Source: Daejeonella sp. (GTDB lineage: Bacteria; Bacteroidota; Bacteroidia; Sphingobacteriales; Sphingobacteriaceae). From it: a DNA stretch of 64,000 bases. This document shows, piece by piece, positions 44,323 through 53,971 of this stretch. Under the pieces are notes generated by a model. The model made no database searches. It was not told where the DNA came from and worked only from the letters and a program-made list of their open reading frames with translations. The stretch spans positions 24,431 through 88,430 of the forward strand of contig NZ_JAUYSS010000071.1 of NCBI RefSeq assembly GCF_030695525.1. Direction: 5' to 3'. The position numbers and the translations under genes are program-made. Positions within the stretch are counted from its first letter, which is position 1; the number at the start of each line of letters is the position of its first letter.

Positions 44323-45600
44323 TTAGTGTTCGTGACCACCAGTATTGCTCAATTTTGCGTTTACAAAAAAGGCTCCTTTTACCACAATTTTTGCATTTGC
44401 AGGAATTTCGTTTACAAAGGTTACAGCGGTATAACCCATATCAGATACGCCTTTCAGTACTTCTACTTTTTCAAAATTTTTACTGGACTTATCTTCCTTA
44501 TGTTCTTCTTCACTCTCTTTATGGCTTCCTTCTTTTTCGCCTTCTTCGTGATGCTTTTCTGCTTTTTTATCGGTTTGCACAAAAACATAGTATTTGCCAT
44601 CAGCATTTACAATAGCATCATTGGGCACAGCAGGAATAGTTACATTGTTAAGGCTTACAATGGCAGTAATATTCATCCCGTCTATAAGTCCTGTTTTATT
44701 GCCTTGTACCACGGCGTGAGCGGCAATTGTTTTGCTTTCGTTTTCAAAAGATGAACCTATTGCAAATATTTTAGCATTATAGTCTTCTACTGCATTGTTG
44801 GTTATTCTAAAATGAATAGTTTGTCCTACTTTGAGCATTGGCAAATCCTTTTCAAAAACATTCAAATCCAAATGCAAGGCACTGTTATCTACAATTTCTA
44901 TAACAGGTGAAGAAACATCTACATAGCTTCCTATTTTAGCGGAAACTTTACTAACGGTACCATTTAAAGGACTGGTTACAACTAATGCTGATTTTAGATT
45001 ACCATTTGAAACAGAACTTGGATTGATGCCCATTAATTGTATCTGTTGTTGTAAGGAAGCTCTTCTGGTACGTAAACTATTGAGTTCGGCTGTGGCACTT
45101 TGTAGATTTTTTTTCGCTCCTGCATTACCTTCGAAAAGTTCTTTTTGCCTTGATAATTCTTGTTCTGCAAAAGTAATTCTGCTGGCAGTACTCAAATATT
45201 CTTCCTGCAATTGTATAAACTGCGGATTGGCAATAGTGGCTATTACTTGTCCTTTTTTTACATAATCTCCAATTTGTACGTTCAGTGTTTTTATTACACC
45301 ACCATACAAAGAAGTTGCGTTGGCTTTGTTGTTATTGGGAACTTTCAGCAAACCATTTGCTCGGATGGTTGCCGTTAATTCTTTTTGCTCGATTGTACCT
45401 AATTCTATACCTACCGTTTTTATTTGTTCTTCGGTAAGTGTGGCAATGGTTGGCGTTTCTTCTTCGTGAGCTTCTTTATCCACTTTTTTTGTTTCAGCAG
45501 ATTGTCCCTCTGTTTGCTTATCGTTTTTACAAGCCGAAAAGCTAAATATTAAAACAACTATCGTTGCTATAAAGGTGATTTTATTTATATTGAATTTCAT
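44323..45600 (-). CDS. RND efflux periplasmic adaptor, CzcB-type
   Basis: This 425-residue membrane fusion protein has a lipobox (FSFSACKN, Cys at about 24), a barrel-sandwich hybrid (LYGGVIKTLNVQIGDYVKKGQVIATI), a coiled hairpin (about 135-195), the second lipoyl half (VVTSPLNGTVSKVSAKIGSYV) and a beta-barrel domain. Near the C-terminus is a Glu/Lys/His-rich insert (KHHEEGEKEGSHKESEEEHKE), and the protein ends in GGHEH; both may bind metal in the periplasm. Six bases after the pump gene, same operon. Confidence 0.9.
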   Translation of the reverse strand: MKFNINKITFIATIVVLIFSFSACKNDKQTEGQSAETKKVDKEAHEEETPTIATLTEEQIKTVGIELGTIEQKELTATIRANGLLKVPNNNKANATSLYGGVIKTLNVQIGDYVKKGQVIATIANPQFIQLQEEYLSTASRITFAEQELSRQKELFEGNAGAKKNLQSATAELNSLRTRRASLQQQIQLMGINPSSVSNGNLKSALVVTSPLNGTVSKVSAKIGSYVDVSSPVIEIVDNSALHLDLNVFEKDLPMLKVGQTIHFRITNNAVEDYNAKIFAIGSSFENESKTIAAHAVVQGNKTGLIDGMNITAIVSLNNVTIPAVPNDAIVNADGKYYVFVQTDKKAEKHHEEGEKEGSHKESEEEHKEDKSSKNFEKVEVLKGVSDMGYTAVTFVNEIPANAKIVVKGAFFVNAKLSNTGGHEH

Positions 45601-45606
45601 TTTTAA

Positions 45607-48600
45607 TTATTGATTAATGAATGAATAAATAGTGATTACAGATTGGTTTACCTGCTGAATACTTTTGAGGTAATTCAGCTGAATATCGGTGGCAGTTTGC
45701 AGCGCAAAAAGATATTCTACATAACTGATTTCGCCTGTTCTGTAACCCAATTGTGCTGCTGATACAATTTCCTTGGCATTTGGCAATGCTTCTTTCTCAA
45801 AATAATTGAATTGCTGTATGTCTTGCTGGTATTGTTGCAAGGCATTTTGCATTTGCGTAGCCAATGTTTGTTGCTGTTGCTGTGCATTGGATTCGGCTGC
45901 TTGTTTTCTGTAATCTAAAGATTTTATTCTGGCTTTGGTAGCACCATAAGTGATGGGAATAGCAATACCAATGTTTACAGAACTAAATCGGTTTCCACCA
46001 TTGAAAAATTGTTCGGCTCCGTTTACATTTTGAAAACCAATTAAAGACTGATTGACGTAGCCAATCGTAAAATCTGGTAAACCTTGCGAACGTTCTACCT
46101 TTTTGGTTTGCTCGGCAATAATGGCATCCTGATACAAAGATTGAATGGCTGGATGATTTGCTACGGCTTCATTATCCAACAAATTACTGATTTGTAGAGG
46201 CTGAAATATTCCGTTTTTTGCAATGATAAAATCGTCTTTTGTGTTCATCGATGTTTTCAGATTGGCAACAGCATTGGATAAGAACACTCCATTTTGTTTT
46301 AGCAATAAATTGATTTCGCCTTTCTTAGCTTCCGCTGTACTGATGTCCACTTTTTTGGTATCGCCAGTTTTATAACGCAGCTGGGCTATTTTAATAAAAT
46401 CGTTGTACAAACTATCCAATTGCTGTAACTGTTTTTCATTGTGTTGCAAGTACAAAATTTGATAATAATAAGTACGTACTTGATTTTTTAACTCCAATAC
46501 AGTAAGGTTTTTTTGCAATTCTTTACTTTTTATTTCGGCATTAATCAGTTGCTTTTTAGCTCCGAATAATGATGGAAACGGAATGGTTTGTGACACCTGA
46601 AAAGACTGGTCGAATTTAGCACTGCTATATTGACCTAATTGTGCATTAAAATCAAGTTTGGGTAATTCTCCAGCAGTTTTTTTCAAGGCTTTGCTTGCAT
46701 CAATTTCTAAATCTGAAGCTTTTATGGTTTGATTATTTTGAAGTGCAATATTTATCGCATCGTCAACGTTAATTAAACTTTTTGTCTGTGCATTTGCTGT
46801 AAAGCCTACCATTGATAAAAACAATACAATTATGGTTACAATGGGTTTCACTTGTGGTTTTCTTTTTAAATTAATTTTTGAATTGAAAATGATATAGAGT
46901 AATGGCAGTACAAATAGGGTAAGGAATGTTGCTGTAATTAATCCGCCAATAACTACGGTTGCTAAAGGTTTTTGTACTTCTGCACCTGCACTGCTACTCA
47001 ATGCCATTGGTAAAAATCCTAAACTGGCCACGGTTGCCGTCATCAATACTGGTCGCAGTCGGATTTTAGTTCCTTCTATTACTCGTTTGAAAACATCTTT
47101 TACACCTTCTTTTTCTAATTGGTTGAAAGTGCCTATCAATACAATTCCGTTGAGAACTGCTACACCAAACAAAGCAATAAATCCAATTCCTGCACTGATG
47201 CTGAACGGCATACCACGAAGTATTAAAGCCAATATACCACCGATCGCACTCATTGGGATAGCTGTAAATATTAAGCCTGCCTGTTTAAAGGAATGGAACG
47301 TGAAATAGAGCAATACAAAAATCAATAACAAAGAAGCCGGAACGGCTATCATTAATCGGTTACTGGCTTCCTGCAAGTTTTCAAATTGACCGCCATACGT
47401 GAAATAGTAGCCCGGTGGTAATTTTATCTGCGTATTTAATTTTTGCTGAATTTCTTCTACCACACTTTGTACATCCCTGTCTGCAACGTTGAACCCGATT
47501 ACAATTCTACGTTTTCCTGCCTCACGGCTTATCTGTGCCGGTCCTAATTTGTAATCAATAGTTGCTACTTGCGAAAGCGGAATTTGATTACCAGTTGAAG
47601 TTGGTATCATCAAATTGTTTACATCTTCGATACTGTTACGGTAAACACTATCCAACCGAACTACCAGTTCAAATCTTCTTTCGTTTTCATATACTACACC
47701 AGCACTTTTTCCTGCAAATGCAGTGCTTACTACATTGTTTACATCTTCTACCGTTATCCCATAATTGGCTAAACGTGTACGGTCGTATTCTATATTGATT
47801 TGCGGTAAACCACTCACACGTTCTACTTGTGGAGATGTAGCGCCTTCTACTGTTTGTATAACCTTACTAACCTTATCAGCATTCAAGGCAAGCGTATCTA
47901 AATTTTCTCCAAATATTTTAACTGCTACATCTTGCCTAATACCTGTCATTAATTCATTGAAACGCATTTGTATCGGCTGGTTTTTTTCAAAGAACACACC
48001 AGGTATTGCCTCTAATTTTTCATTGATTGCATCCGCCAATTCATCATAATTTCTACCACTTTTCCATTCATTTTGAGGCTTTAGCAATATCATCATATCA
48101 GTAGCTTCGGGTGGCATTGGATCCGTTGGCACTTCTGCCGCTCCAGTTTTACCTACTACCATTTTTACTTCATCAAATTCTTTAATAATTCTTGAAGCTT
48201 GCATAGAGGTTTCTATACTCTGGCTCAATGAACTGCCTTGTGGTAAAATACAATGGAAGGCAAAATCTCCTTCCTGTAATTGTGGTATAAATTCGCCACC
48301 CATTCTGCTAAATAAGAAAAGACTAAAAACAAATATACCAACGGTAATTCCTACTAGCCAATATTTTATTTTGATGGCTTTTTCTAATAATGGTTGATAC
48401 ATTTTTTGCAACCAATTCATCATTTTATCCGAAATGGTTTCTTTGAGCATCGGCTTTTTAGATAAGAACAAAGCGCACATCATCGGGATATATGTTAAAG
48501 ATAATATCAATGCTCCGAATATTGCAAAACCTACTGTTTGTGCCATAGGACGGAACATTTTACCTTCTACACCTACCAATGTAAGAATAGGAATATAAAC

Positions 48601-49974
48601 TATAAGGATAATGATTTCACCAAAGGCTGCACTATTACGAATTTTGGAAGCTGAGGTAAATACTTCATTATCCATTTCTTGCTGTGTGAGCCTTTGTGTA
48701 GATTTCCTTAAACCTAAATGATGCAATGTAGCTTCTACAATAATTACCGCACCATCTACAATTAATCCAAAATCTATTGCTCCCAAACTCATTAAATTGG
48801 CACTTACGCCAAACACATTCATTAAAGCCAATGCAAACAACATCGCCAAAGGAATAGCGGATGCTACAATCAATCCTGCCCTAAAATTTCCTAAGAAAAG
48901 CACCAATACAAAAATGACAATCAGTGCGCCTTCTATCAGGTTCTTTTCAACGGTACTCATAGCTCTGTCAACCAAATCTGTACGGTCTAAATAGGGTTCA
49001 ATAATTACATCTTCGGGTAAGGATTTTTGAATAATAGGTAATTTTTCTTTGATGCGATTTACAACCTCATTGCTGTTCTCGCCTTTCAACATCATTACCA
49101 CACCGCCAACTGCATCTACTTCGCCGTTGTAGGTCATTGCTCCGTATCTTACAGCACTTCCGAAACGTACATCTGCTACGTCTTTTATAAAAATGGGAAT
49201 ACTGCCGCCATCATTTTTTACACTGATATTTTTTACATCATCTAATGAAGTTACCAAACCGATACCTCGGATGAAATAAGCGTTTGGTTTTTTGTCGATA
49301 TATGCACCACCAGTATTTTGATTGTTTTTTTCTAATGCGGTAAAAATGTCGGTAACACTTACCCCCATAGCTTTTAAGCGATTGGGATTTACTGCTACTT
49401 CATATTGTTTCAGTTCGCCACCAAAACTATTTACTTCGGCAATTCCGGGAGTTCCATATAATTGTCTTGCTACAATCCAATCCTGCATTGTGCGTAGGTC
49501 TTTTGCATTGTATTTTTTTTCACTGCCTTTTTTTGGATGGATGATGTATTGATAGACTTCTCCCAATCCGGTACTTACTGGTGCAAGTTCTGGCTTGCCA
49601 ATACCTTTAGGTATATTTTCCTCTGCTTCTTTTAGTTTTTCATTGATAAGCTGACGGGCAAAATAAATGTCTACTTTATCTTTAAATACCACTGTAATTA
49701 CCGATAAGCCAAATCTTGAAATACTCCTTGTTTCTTCTATATCTGGAATATTGGCAATGCTTTGCTCAATAGGGAAGGTTACTAATTGTTCTACTTCTTG
49801 CCCTGCCAATGTAGGGCAAACCGTAATTATTTGCACCTGATTATTAGTAATATCGGGTACGGCATCAATGGGTAGTTTTGTGGCACTCCACACTCCCCAA
49901 ATGATGAGTAACAAGGTCATTATCCCAATGACGAGCTTGTTCTGAATACTAAATTTTATAATGTTATCTAACAC
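45607..49974 (-). CDS. CzcA-type RND metal pump fused to a TolC/CzcC-like outer-membrane factor
   Basis: This 1455-residue protein is two proteins in one frame. Residues 1 to about 1035 are a heavy-metal RND pump with the proton-relay motif DFGLIVDGAVIIVE (divalent-metal class), four-helix blocks and the end FLTLFVLPLLYII. Then follow a basic loop (KINLKRKPQ), a hydrophobic segment ending in SMVGFTANAQ like a signal peptide (about 1040-1062), and an outer-membrane factor of about 390 residues with two long coiled repeats (ALQNNQTIKASD, AAQLGYRTGEISYVEYL). Such fusions occur in other Bacteroidota. Whether the chain is cut after ANAQ is open. Confidence 0.9.
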   Translation of the reverse strand: MLDNIIKFSIQNKLVIGIMTLLLIIWGVWSATKLPIDAVPDITNNQVQIITVCPTLAGQEVEQLVTFPIEQSIANIPDIEETRSISRFGLSVITVVFKDKVDIYFARQLINEKLKEAEENIPKGIGKPELAPVSTGLGEVYQYIIHPKKGSEKKYNAKDLRTMQDWIVARQLYGTPGIAEVNSFGGELKQYEVAVNPNRLKAMGVSVTDIFTALEKNNQNTGGAYIDKKPNAYFIRGIGLVTSLDDVKNISVKNDGGSIPIFIKDVADVRFGSAVRYGAMTYNGEVDAVGGVVMMLKGENSNEVVNRIKEKLPIIQKSLPEDVIIEPYLDRTDLVDRAMSTVEKNLIEGALIVIFVLVLFLGNFRAGLIVASAIPLAMLFALALMNVFGVSANLMSLGAIDFGLIVDGAVIIVEATLHHLGLRKSTQRLTQQEMDNEVFTSASKIRNSAAFGEIIILIVYIPILTLVGVEGKMFRPMAQTVGFAIFGALILSLTYIPMMCALFLSKKPMLKETISDKMMNWLQKMYQPLLEKAIKIKYWLVGITVGIFVFSLFLFSRMGGEFIPQLQEGDFAFHCILPQGSSLSQSIETSMQASRIIKEFDEVKMVVGKTGAAEVPTDPMPPEATDMMILLKPQNEWKSGRNYDELADAINEKLEAIPGVFFEKNQPIQMRFNELMTGIRQDVAVKIFGENLDTLALNADKVSKVIQTVEGATSPQVERVSGLPQINIEYDRTRLANYGITVEDVNNVVSTAFAGKSAGVVYENERRFELVVRLDSVYRNSIEDVNNLMIPTSTGNQIPLSQVATIDYKLGPAQISREAGKRRIVIGFNVADRDVQSVVEEIQQKLNTQIKLPPGYYFTYGGQFENLQEASNRLMIAVPASLLLIFVLLYFTFHSFKQAGLIFTAIPMSAIGGILALILRGMPFSISAGIGFIALFGVAVLNGIVLIGTFNQLEKEGVKDVFKRVIEGTKIRLRPVLMTATVASLGFLPMALSSSAGAEVQKPLATVVIGGLITATFLTLFVLPLLYIIFNSKINLKRKPQVKPIVTIIVLFLSMVGFTANAQTKSLINVDDAINIALQNNQTIKASDLEIDASKALKKTAGELPKLDFNAQLGQYSSAKFDQSFQVSQTIPFPSLFGAKKQLINAEIKSKELQKNLTVLELKNQVRTYYYQILYLQHNEKQLQQLDSLYNDFIKIAQLRYKTGDTKKVDISTAEAKKGEINLLLKQNGVFLSNAVANLKTSMNTKDDFIIAKNGIFQPLQISNLLDNEAVANHPAIQSLYQDAIIAEQTKKVERSQGLPDFTIGYVNQSLIGFQNVNGAEQFFNGGNRFSSVNIGIAIPITYGATKARIKSLDYRKQAAESNAQQQQQTLATQMQNALQQYQQDIQQFNYFEKEALPNAKEIVSAAQLGYRTGEISYVEYLFALQTATDIQLNYLKSIQQVNQSVITIYSFINQ

Positions 49975-50208
49975 GTGTATCTGTTTAATTTTTTGATAAA
50001 TAAATTATTGCCTCTTGCCATAAGAAGGCAACAGATAATCAAATAACTATTGAATGAAGTGGATAATGCCTGTAATTATTTCTATAAACAAACATTCATA
50101 GAAAATACATAACACGAACACGCTGACAGTACCATAAAGCCAATAAAAGACATACAATTACTGAGGCTTGCAACAAACCATCAATAGCATTAAGAAAATC
50201 TGAAAAAA

Positions 50209-50535
50209 TTAAACAGTAAATTTGGGAGGATGCCAAATACTTCCTGAGTAGAAGGGAATTAAAGTAAAATCACGAAGTGTAATTTTTTTAACAACAAGAA
50301 TGGGTTTAGGTTGCTTGATTTCAAAAGGTTTGAAATGGTAAGTAGCAATACTTATACTACAACAATTGCAATAACAAAAAGGACCGCAATTGTCATCGCT
50401 ATCTTGGTTGTGGTCGTGAGATTGAACGGTTTCAATTTTAGGAATGGTATCCTCACACTGATTGCTTCCATCGCTACAAGGCAATGAAAAAAGTACCATC
50501 AGGTAAATAGTCCATATTGCGGTTATCCATCTCAT
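50209..50535 (-). CDS. Small secreted Cys-rich protein (DUF6660-like)
   Basis: This 108-residue protein has a signal peptide (WITAIWTIYLMVLFSLPC), an acidic/His segment (SHDHNQDSDDN), a Cys cluster (CGPFCYCNCC) and the end GSIWHPPKFTV. It resembles a Bacteroidota family often found beside czc pumps (DUF6660, from memory). A periplasmic metal-binding role is inferred. A second protein with the same ending (SIWQPPKIS) is encoded at 56185-56577. Confidence 0.65.
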   Translation of the reverse strand: MRWITAIWTIYLMVLFSLPCSDGSNQCEDTIPKIETVQSHDHNQDSDDNCGPFCYCNCCSISIATYHFKPFEIKQPKPILVVKKITLRDFTLIPFYSGSIWHPPKFTV

Positions 50536-50594
50536 TTATAGTGCAAATATAGAAAAATAAACTTTGCAATCGGATTGCAAAGTTTCATAGTATT

Positions 50595-51002
50595 TTAGTT
50601 GCATCTGTCACACCGTCCTTTAAGTACCAAATTGATACCTTCTAATTTAAAATTTAGTGGAATATTGATGTTTGGAATTTCGGTATCGGTAAGACAAAAA
50701 GTTCGCTGGCACTGGGAGCAATGAAAATGCGTATGCTGTTCTGAAGGTTTGCAACTGCACCCAGATTGGCAAAGTGCATATTTCGCAACTCCTGTTCCGT
50801 CGTCAATAGTATGGATAAGTTTGTGCTCTAAAAAAGTTTTCAGCGTTCTGAATAGCGTAACATTATCTGCATTTTCAAACTGTTCTGCTAATTCCTTATG
50901 ACTGATGGCATATTGCTGTTTCAACAATTTTTCTATTACCAACAAACGCATTGCTGTGGGTTTAATATTTCTTTGTTGTAAAATATTTTCTTCATTTTTC
51001 AT
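50595..51002 (-). CDS. Fur/Zur family metalloregulator
   Basis: This 135-residue winged-helix protein has the recognition helix region NADNVTLFRTLKTFLEHKLI, the central HTHFHCSQCQRTFC metal site and a C-terminal CDRC, giving two CxxC pairs for structural zinc. It is short for the family and lacks a long His-rich C-terminus. It sits directly upstream of the czc operon on the same strand and probably senses zinc or a similar metal to control it. The start MKNEENI (51002) is preferred over ATG 51011, nine bases upstream. Confidence 0.85.
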   Translation of the reverse strand: MKNEENILQQRNIKPTAMRLLVIEKLLKQQYAISHKELAEQFENADNVTLFRTLKTFLEHKLIHTIDDGTGVAKYALCQSGCSCKPSEQHTHFHCSQCQRTFCLTDTEIPNINIPLNFKLEGINLVLKGRCDRCN

Positions 51003-51110
51003 AATGATCAATTTCTATTGCCATTTACTCCAAAATCGAGAAGCTATATTAAAATGGGTGTTCAAACTAACGGTTTTGCTATTTAATCTACAATATAATT
51101 TCTTATTAAT

Positions 51111-51207
51111 ACGAATTAAGGGTTGGGTCTTAATAGTTATGGTTTTGCAATATTTGATTTTTTGTAATAAACCGCAAATTAATTGATGGTTTTAACCCTT
51201 AATTCGT
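51111..51207. repeat. 14-bp terminal inverted repeats
   Basis: ACGAATTAAGGGTT (51111-51124) and its exact complement AACCCTTAATTCGT (51194-51207) enclose 69 A/T-rich bases with no coding frame. The unit lies between the fur gene and the multicopper oxidase stop. It could be a tiny non-autonomous mobile element or a large terminator stem. Confidence 0.55.
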
Positions 51208-51224
51208 ACTATATACACTGTTTA

Positions 51225-53495
51225 CTAATAATTCAGTGCGAGCCCCACTCCAAAATCCATATCGCTATCGTAATGTGTACGGATGCCAATGTTTTTGTTG
51301 ATGATGTACTTTAGGTCTGCCATATATTCCAGATCAGTATTAACCATAAATCCTGCTCTTATTCTTTTGGAAATCGGAATATCTTCCCGCATTAATGACA
51401 AACGAACAATTCCATCATGATATACTTCTGCCTGAAAGTTTACCAACATTGGCAAAGTATACATAAAACCTAAACTAATAGCTCTACGTGTATCTTTTTC
51501 ATTTTTCTGTCCGAATAAATTGGTTTCGTGTTCATCCATTCCCATTTTTCGGTATCGCCAATCAAAACCAATAAACGGCATAAACCATTGCATTTTCCCA
51601 ATGTATCTTCCTAAATGAGTTTCTACTTCATAACCATGCATATCATTATAGCCTAAACGCCATTCTGTACCTAAAGACCATCTTGAGTTCTGGAGCATTG
51701 CATCACCATCATTACCATTAGTTGCAAAATCATTCTGCGCCATAAAATGCGGCATATTGCTTTCTCTCTGCAACTTGTTATAGGCTTGTTTTTTGTTAGG
51801 TAAATTCGGATTTTGATAATCATCTACTGCAAAAACCCTGTTCATTCCCGACATCATATGATATAAGATATGACAGTGGAAAAACCAATCTCCTTCTTCG
51901 TTTGCTAAAAACTCAATGGTATCCGTTTCCATTGGCATTATATCCAACACATTTTTTAGGGGTGAATATTCGCCTTTACCATTGATTACCCTAAAATCGA
52001 AACCATGCAAATGCATCGGGTGGCGCATCATTGAGTTATTATGAATAGTAATTCGTAGAATTTCTCCTTTTTTTACAGGTATTTTATCAACTTCTGAAAG
52101 TATTTTATTATCCATACTCCACACATAACGGTTCATATTTCCGGTAAGAGTAAATTTCAATTCTTTTACTGGCGCATCTTTAGGAAGCTCCGTATTGGAA
52201 GGAGATTGTAGCATTGCATAATTCAGCGTTTTGATTTCTCCCAAAGCATTTGCATTGTAACGGTTGGGATCATTTTCCATATTCATATTGTGTTGGCTAT
52301 GGTCTTCTTTCTGCTTACTATCTCCTGTGATTTCGGGATACATTACCACATTCATATCCATTTGGTTCAAGCTCATTTTCATTCCCATATCGTCCAAATC
52401 GCCGTTCATCTTCATCATATCATTCATCATTTTCATCCCTTCAAAATATTTCAATTTTGGAAGTGGTGAAATGAGCTGTTTGATGCCATTACCTACAAAA
52501 TAGCTTGCTGACTGTGTTCTGTCTTCGGTAGTTGCTAAAAATTCATAGGCAACACCATCTTCAGGAATGGTTACCACCACATCGTAAGTTTCAGAAACTG
52601 CAATAATTAATCTATCAACTTCTACAGGCTCTACATCATTACCATCATTGGCTACTACGGTGATTTTTCCGCCTGCATACCTCAACCAAAAATAAGAAGA
52701 AGCACCACCGTTTGATACTCGTAACCGTACTTTATCGCCTGCTTTTAGTGTTTTACCATCAGCCGTTTTTAAATCGCTCGTATGATTTCCGTTGATTAAA
52801 ATTTTGTCATAATAAACATCGCTTACATCCATTGCCAACATACGCTTCCATTCGTTCTTAATTTTTGTTTTGAAATGACCTTCTTTTATAGCTTCTGCAT
52901 AAGATTGTGTCGCATTTTTTTTAATCGCTGCCCAATCATTGGCATTATGCAACATACGGTTGATGTTATCGGGATTAAGGTTTGTCCACTCGCTCAAAAT
53001 GATGGGTACAGTAGGTAAATCATCAATTCCTTTTCTAAAAGTTTTATCCTCCTCCTTTTTCTTCATTATAAAACTGCCATACATCCCAATTTGCTCCTGC
53101 AAACCAGAATGTGAGTGATACCAGTGTGTTCCGTGTTGGATAATAGGAAAACGATAGGTATATGTTGTACCTGCCTCAATCGGTTTTTGTGTAAGCCACG
53201 GCACTCCATCTTCCTTATTGGGTAAAAACACACCGTGCCAATGTAGTGATGTACTTTCTTTTAATTGGTTATGTACAACGATTTCAGCTGTATCGCCTTC
53301 GGTAAAAGTGAGCGTTGGCATTGGTATTTGACCATTTACGGCAATGGCTCTTTTTTCTTTGCCTGCATAGTTTACAAGTGTGTCTTTTACATAAAGGTCG
53401 TAACGAACCACCTTTTGTGCAAAAAGAGATTGCGAACACAACAGTATGAAAACTGCCTGTAGCAACCTTGTGGTAATGTTTTTGGGTATATTCAT
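51225..53495 (-). CDS. Multicopper oxidase (PcoA/CopA type) fused to a CopB-like barrel
   Basis: This 756-residue exported protein begins with a signal peptide (AVFILLCSQSLFAQ). Residues of about 25-560 are a multicopper oxidase: TSLHWHGVFLP, HGTHWYHSHSG, HPMHLHGFDF and HCHILYHMMSGM supply the type 1, 2 and 3 copper ligands. A Met-rich stretch (about 350-395) and HSQHNMNMEN could bind Cu(I). The last 175 residues (RWSLGTEWRLGYNDMHGYEVE to DFGVGLALNY) have alternating beta strands like the outer-membrane copper protein CopB. The oxidase likely converts periplasmic Cu(I) to Cu(II). Confidence 0.85.
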   Translation of the reverse strand: MNIPKNITTRLLQAVFILLCSQSLFAQKVVRYDLYVKDTLVNYAGKEKRAIAVNGQIPMPTLTFTEGDTAEIVVHNQLKESTSLHWHGVFLPNKEDGVPWLTQKPIEAGTTYTYRFPIIQHGTHWYHSHSGLQEQIGMYGSFIMKKKEEDKTFRKGIDDLPTVPIILSEWTNLNPDNINRMLHNANDWAAIKKNATQSYAEAIKEGHFKTKIKNEWKRMLAMDVSDVYYDKILINGNHTSDLKTADGKTLKAGDKVRLRVSNGGASSYFWLRYAGGKITVVANDGNDVEPVEVDRLIIAVSETYDVVVTIPEDGVAYEFLATTEDRTQSASYFVGNGIKQLISPLPKLKYFEGMKMMNDMMKMNGDLDDMGMKMSLNQMDMNVVMYPEITGDSKQKEDHSQHNMNMENDPNRYNANALGEIKTLNYAMLQSPSNTELPKDAPVKELKFTLTGNMNRYVWSMDNKILSEVDKIPVKKGEILRITIHNNSMMRHPMHLHGFDFRVINGKGEYSPLKNVLDIMPMETDTIEFLANEEGDWFFHCHILYHMMSGMNRVFAVDDYQNPNLPNKKQAYNKLQRESNMPHFMAQNDFATNGNDGDAMLQNSRWSLGTEWRLGYNDMHGYEVETHLGRYIGKMQWFMPFIGFDWRYRKMGMDEHETNLFGQKNEKDTRRAISLGFMYTLPMLVNFQAEVYHDGIVRLSLMREDIPISKRIRAGFMVNTDLEYMADLKYIINKNIGIRTHYDSDMDFGVGLALNY

Positions 53496-53519
53496 TTTAA
53501 TATTTTTTATTAATGAAAC

Positions 53520-53969
53520 TTAGTCCTGCTCTTTTAACCAATTGGTTAATACTTTGATTTGCTCATCATTCAGTTTTGCATTATTGTGCATTATTGTATA
53601 TGATGATAAAGGCATTTGCTTAGTTTCGATTTGTTCTTTAATTGAGTTTAATAATCTTTCCTGTTTCCGATTTGAGTATGTACCCCATTCGTAAAAATTC
53701 AAATCCTGTTTTGCGTTTTTGATATGGTTTTCTACCAATGCTCTTGCAGGTTGTACATAGTCATACCAAGCATAATTAGTGTTGTTACTATGACAATCGT
53801 AGCAAGAGGTTTGAAACATCGCTTTTACTTCAACAGGCATTTTATATACTTGGGTAAAATCAGTTGTGTAAACCTGCCCTTTATCTACATTAAGGGCAGG
53901 CTGATAAAATTGAATAGCAATAAAAATAAACAGCACTATTGCCAACATTATCTTTAATACTCTCTTCAT
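53520..53969 (-). CDS. Haem-binding domain (Haem_bd) protein
   Basis: This 149-residue protein has an N-terminal membrane anchor (IMLAIVLFIFIAIQFY), a single c-type haem motif CYDCH at about residues 56-60 followed by SNNTNYAWYDYVQP, and a C-terminal helix ending in LTNWLKEQD. This is the Haem_bd family layout. It starts two bases after the DUF3347 stop. It may carry electrons for the copper oxidase; that is inference from position. A longer frame with start 53999 overlaps the DUF3347 gene and is not preferred. Confidence 0.82.
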   Translation of the reverse strand: MKRVLKIMLAIVLFIFIAIQFYQPALNVDKGQVYTTDFTQVYKMPVEVKAMFQTSCYDCHSNNTNYAWYDYVQPARALVENHIKNAKQDLNFYEWGTYSNRKQERLLNSIKEQIETKQMPLSSYTIMHNNAKLNDEQIKVLTNWLKEQD

Positions 53970-53971
53970 TT

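Noticed and set aside
45607..49974. Calling the RND pump CusA (copper/silver)
   Set aside because: The relay motif is of the divalent-metal class, and the operon partner is a Zn/Cd-type ATPase.
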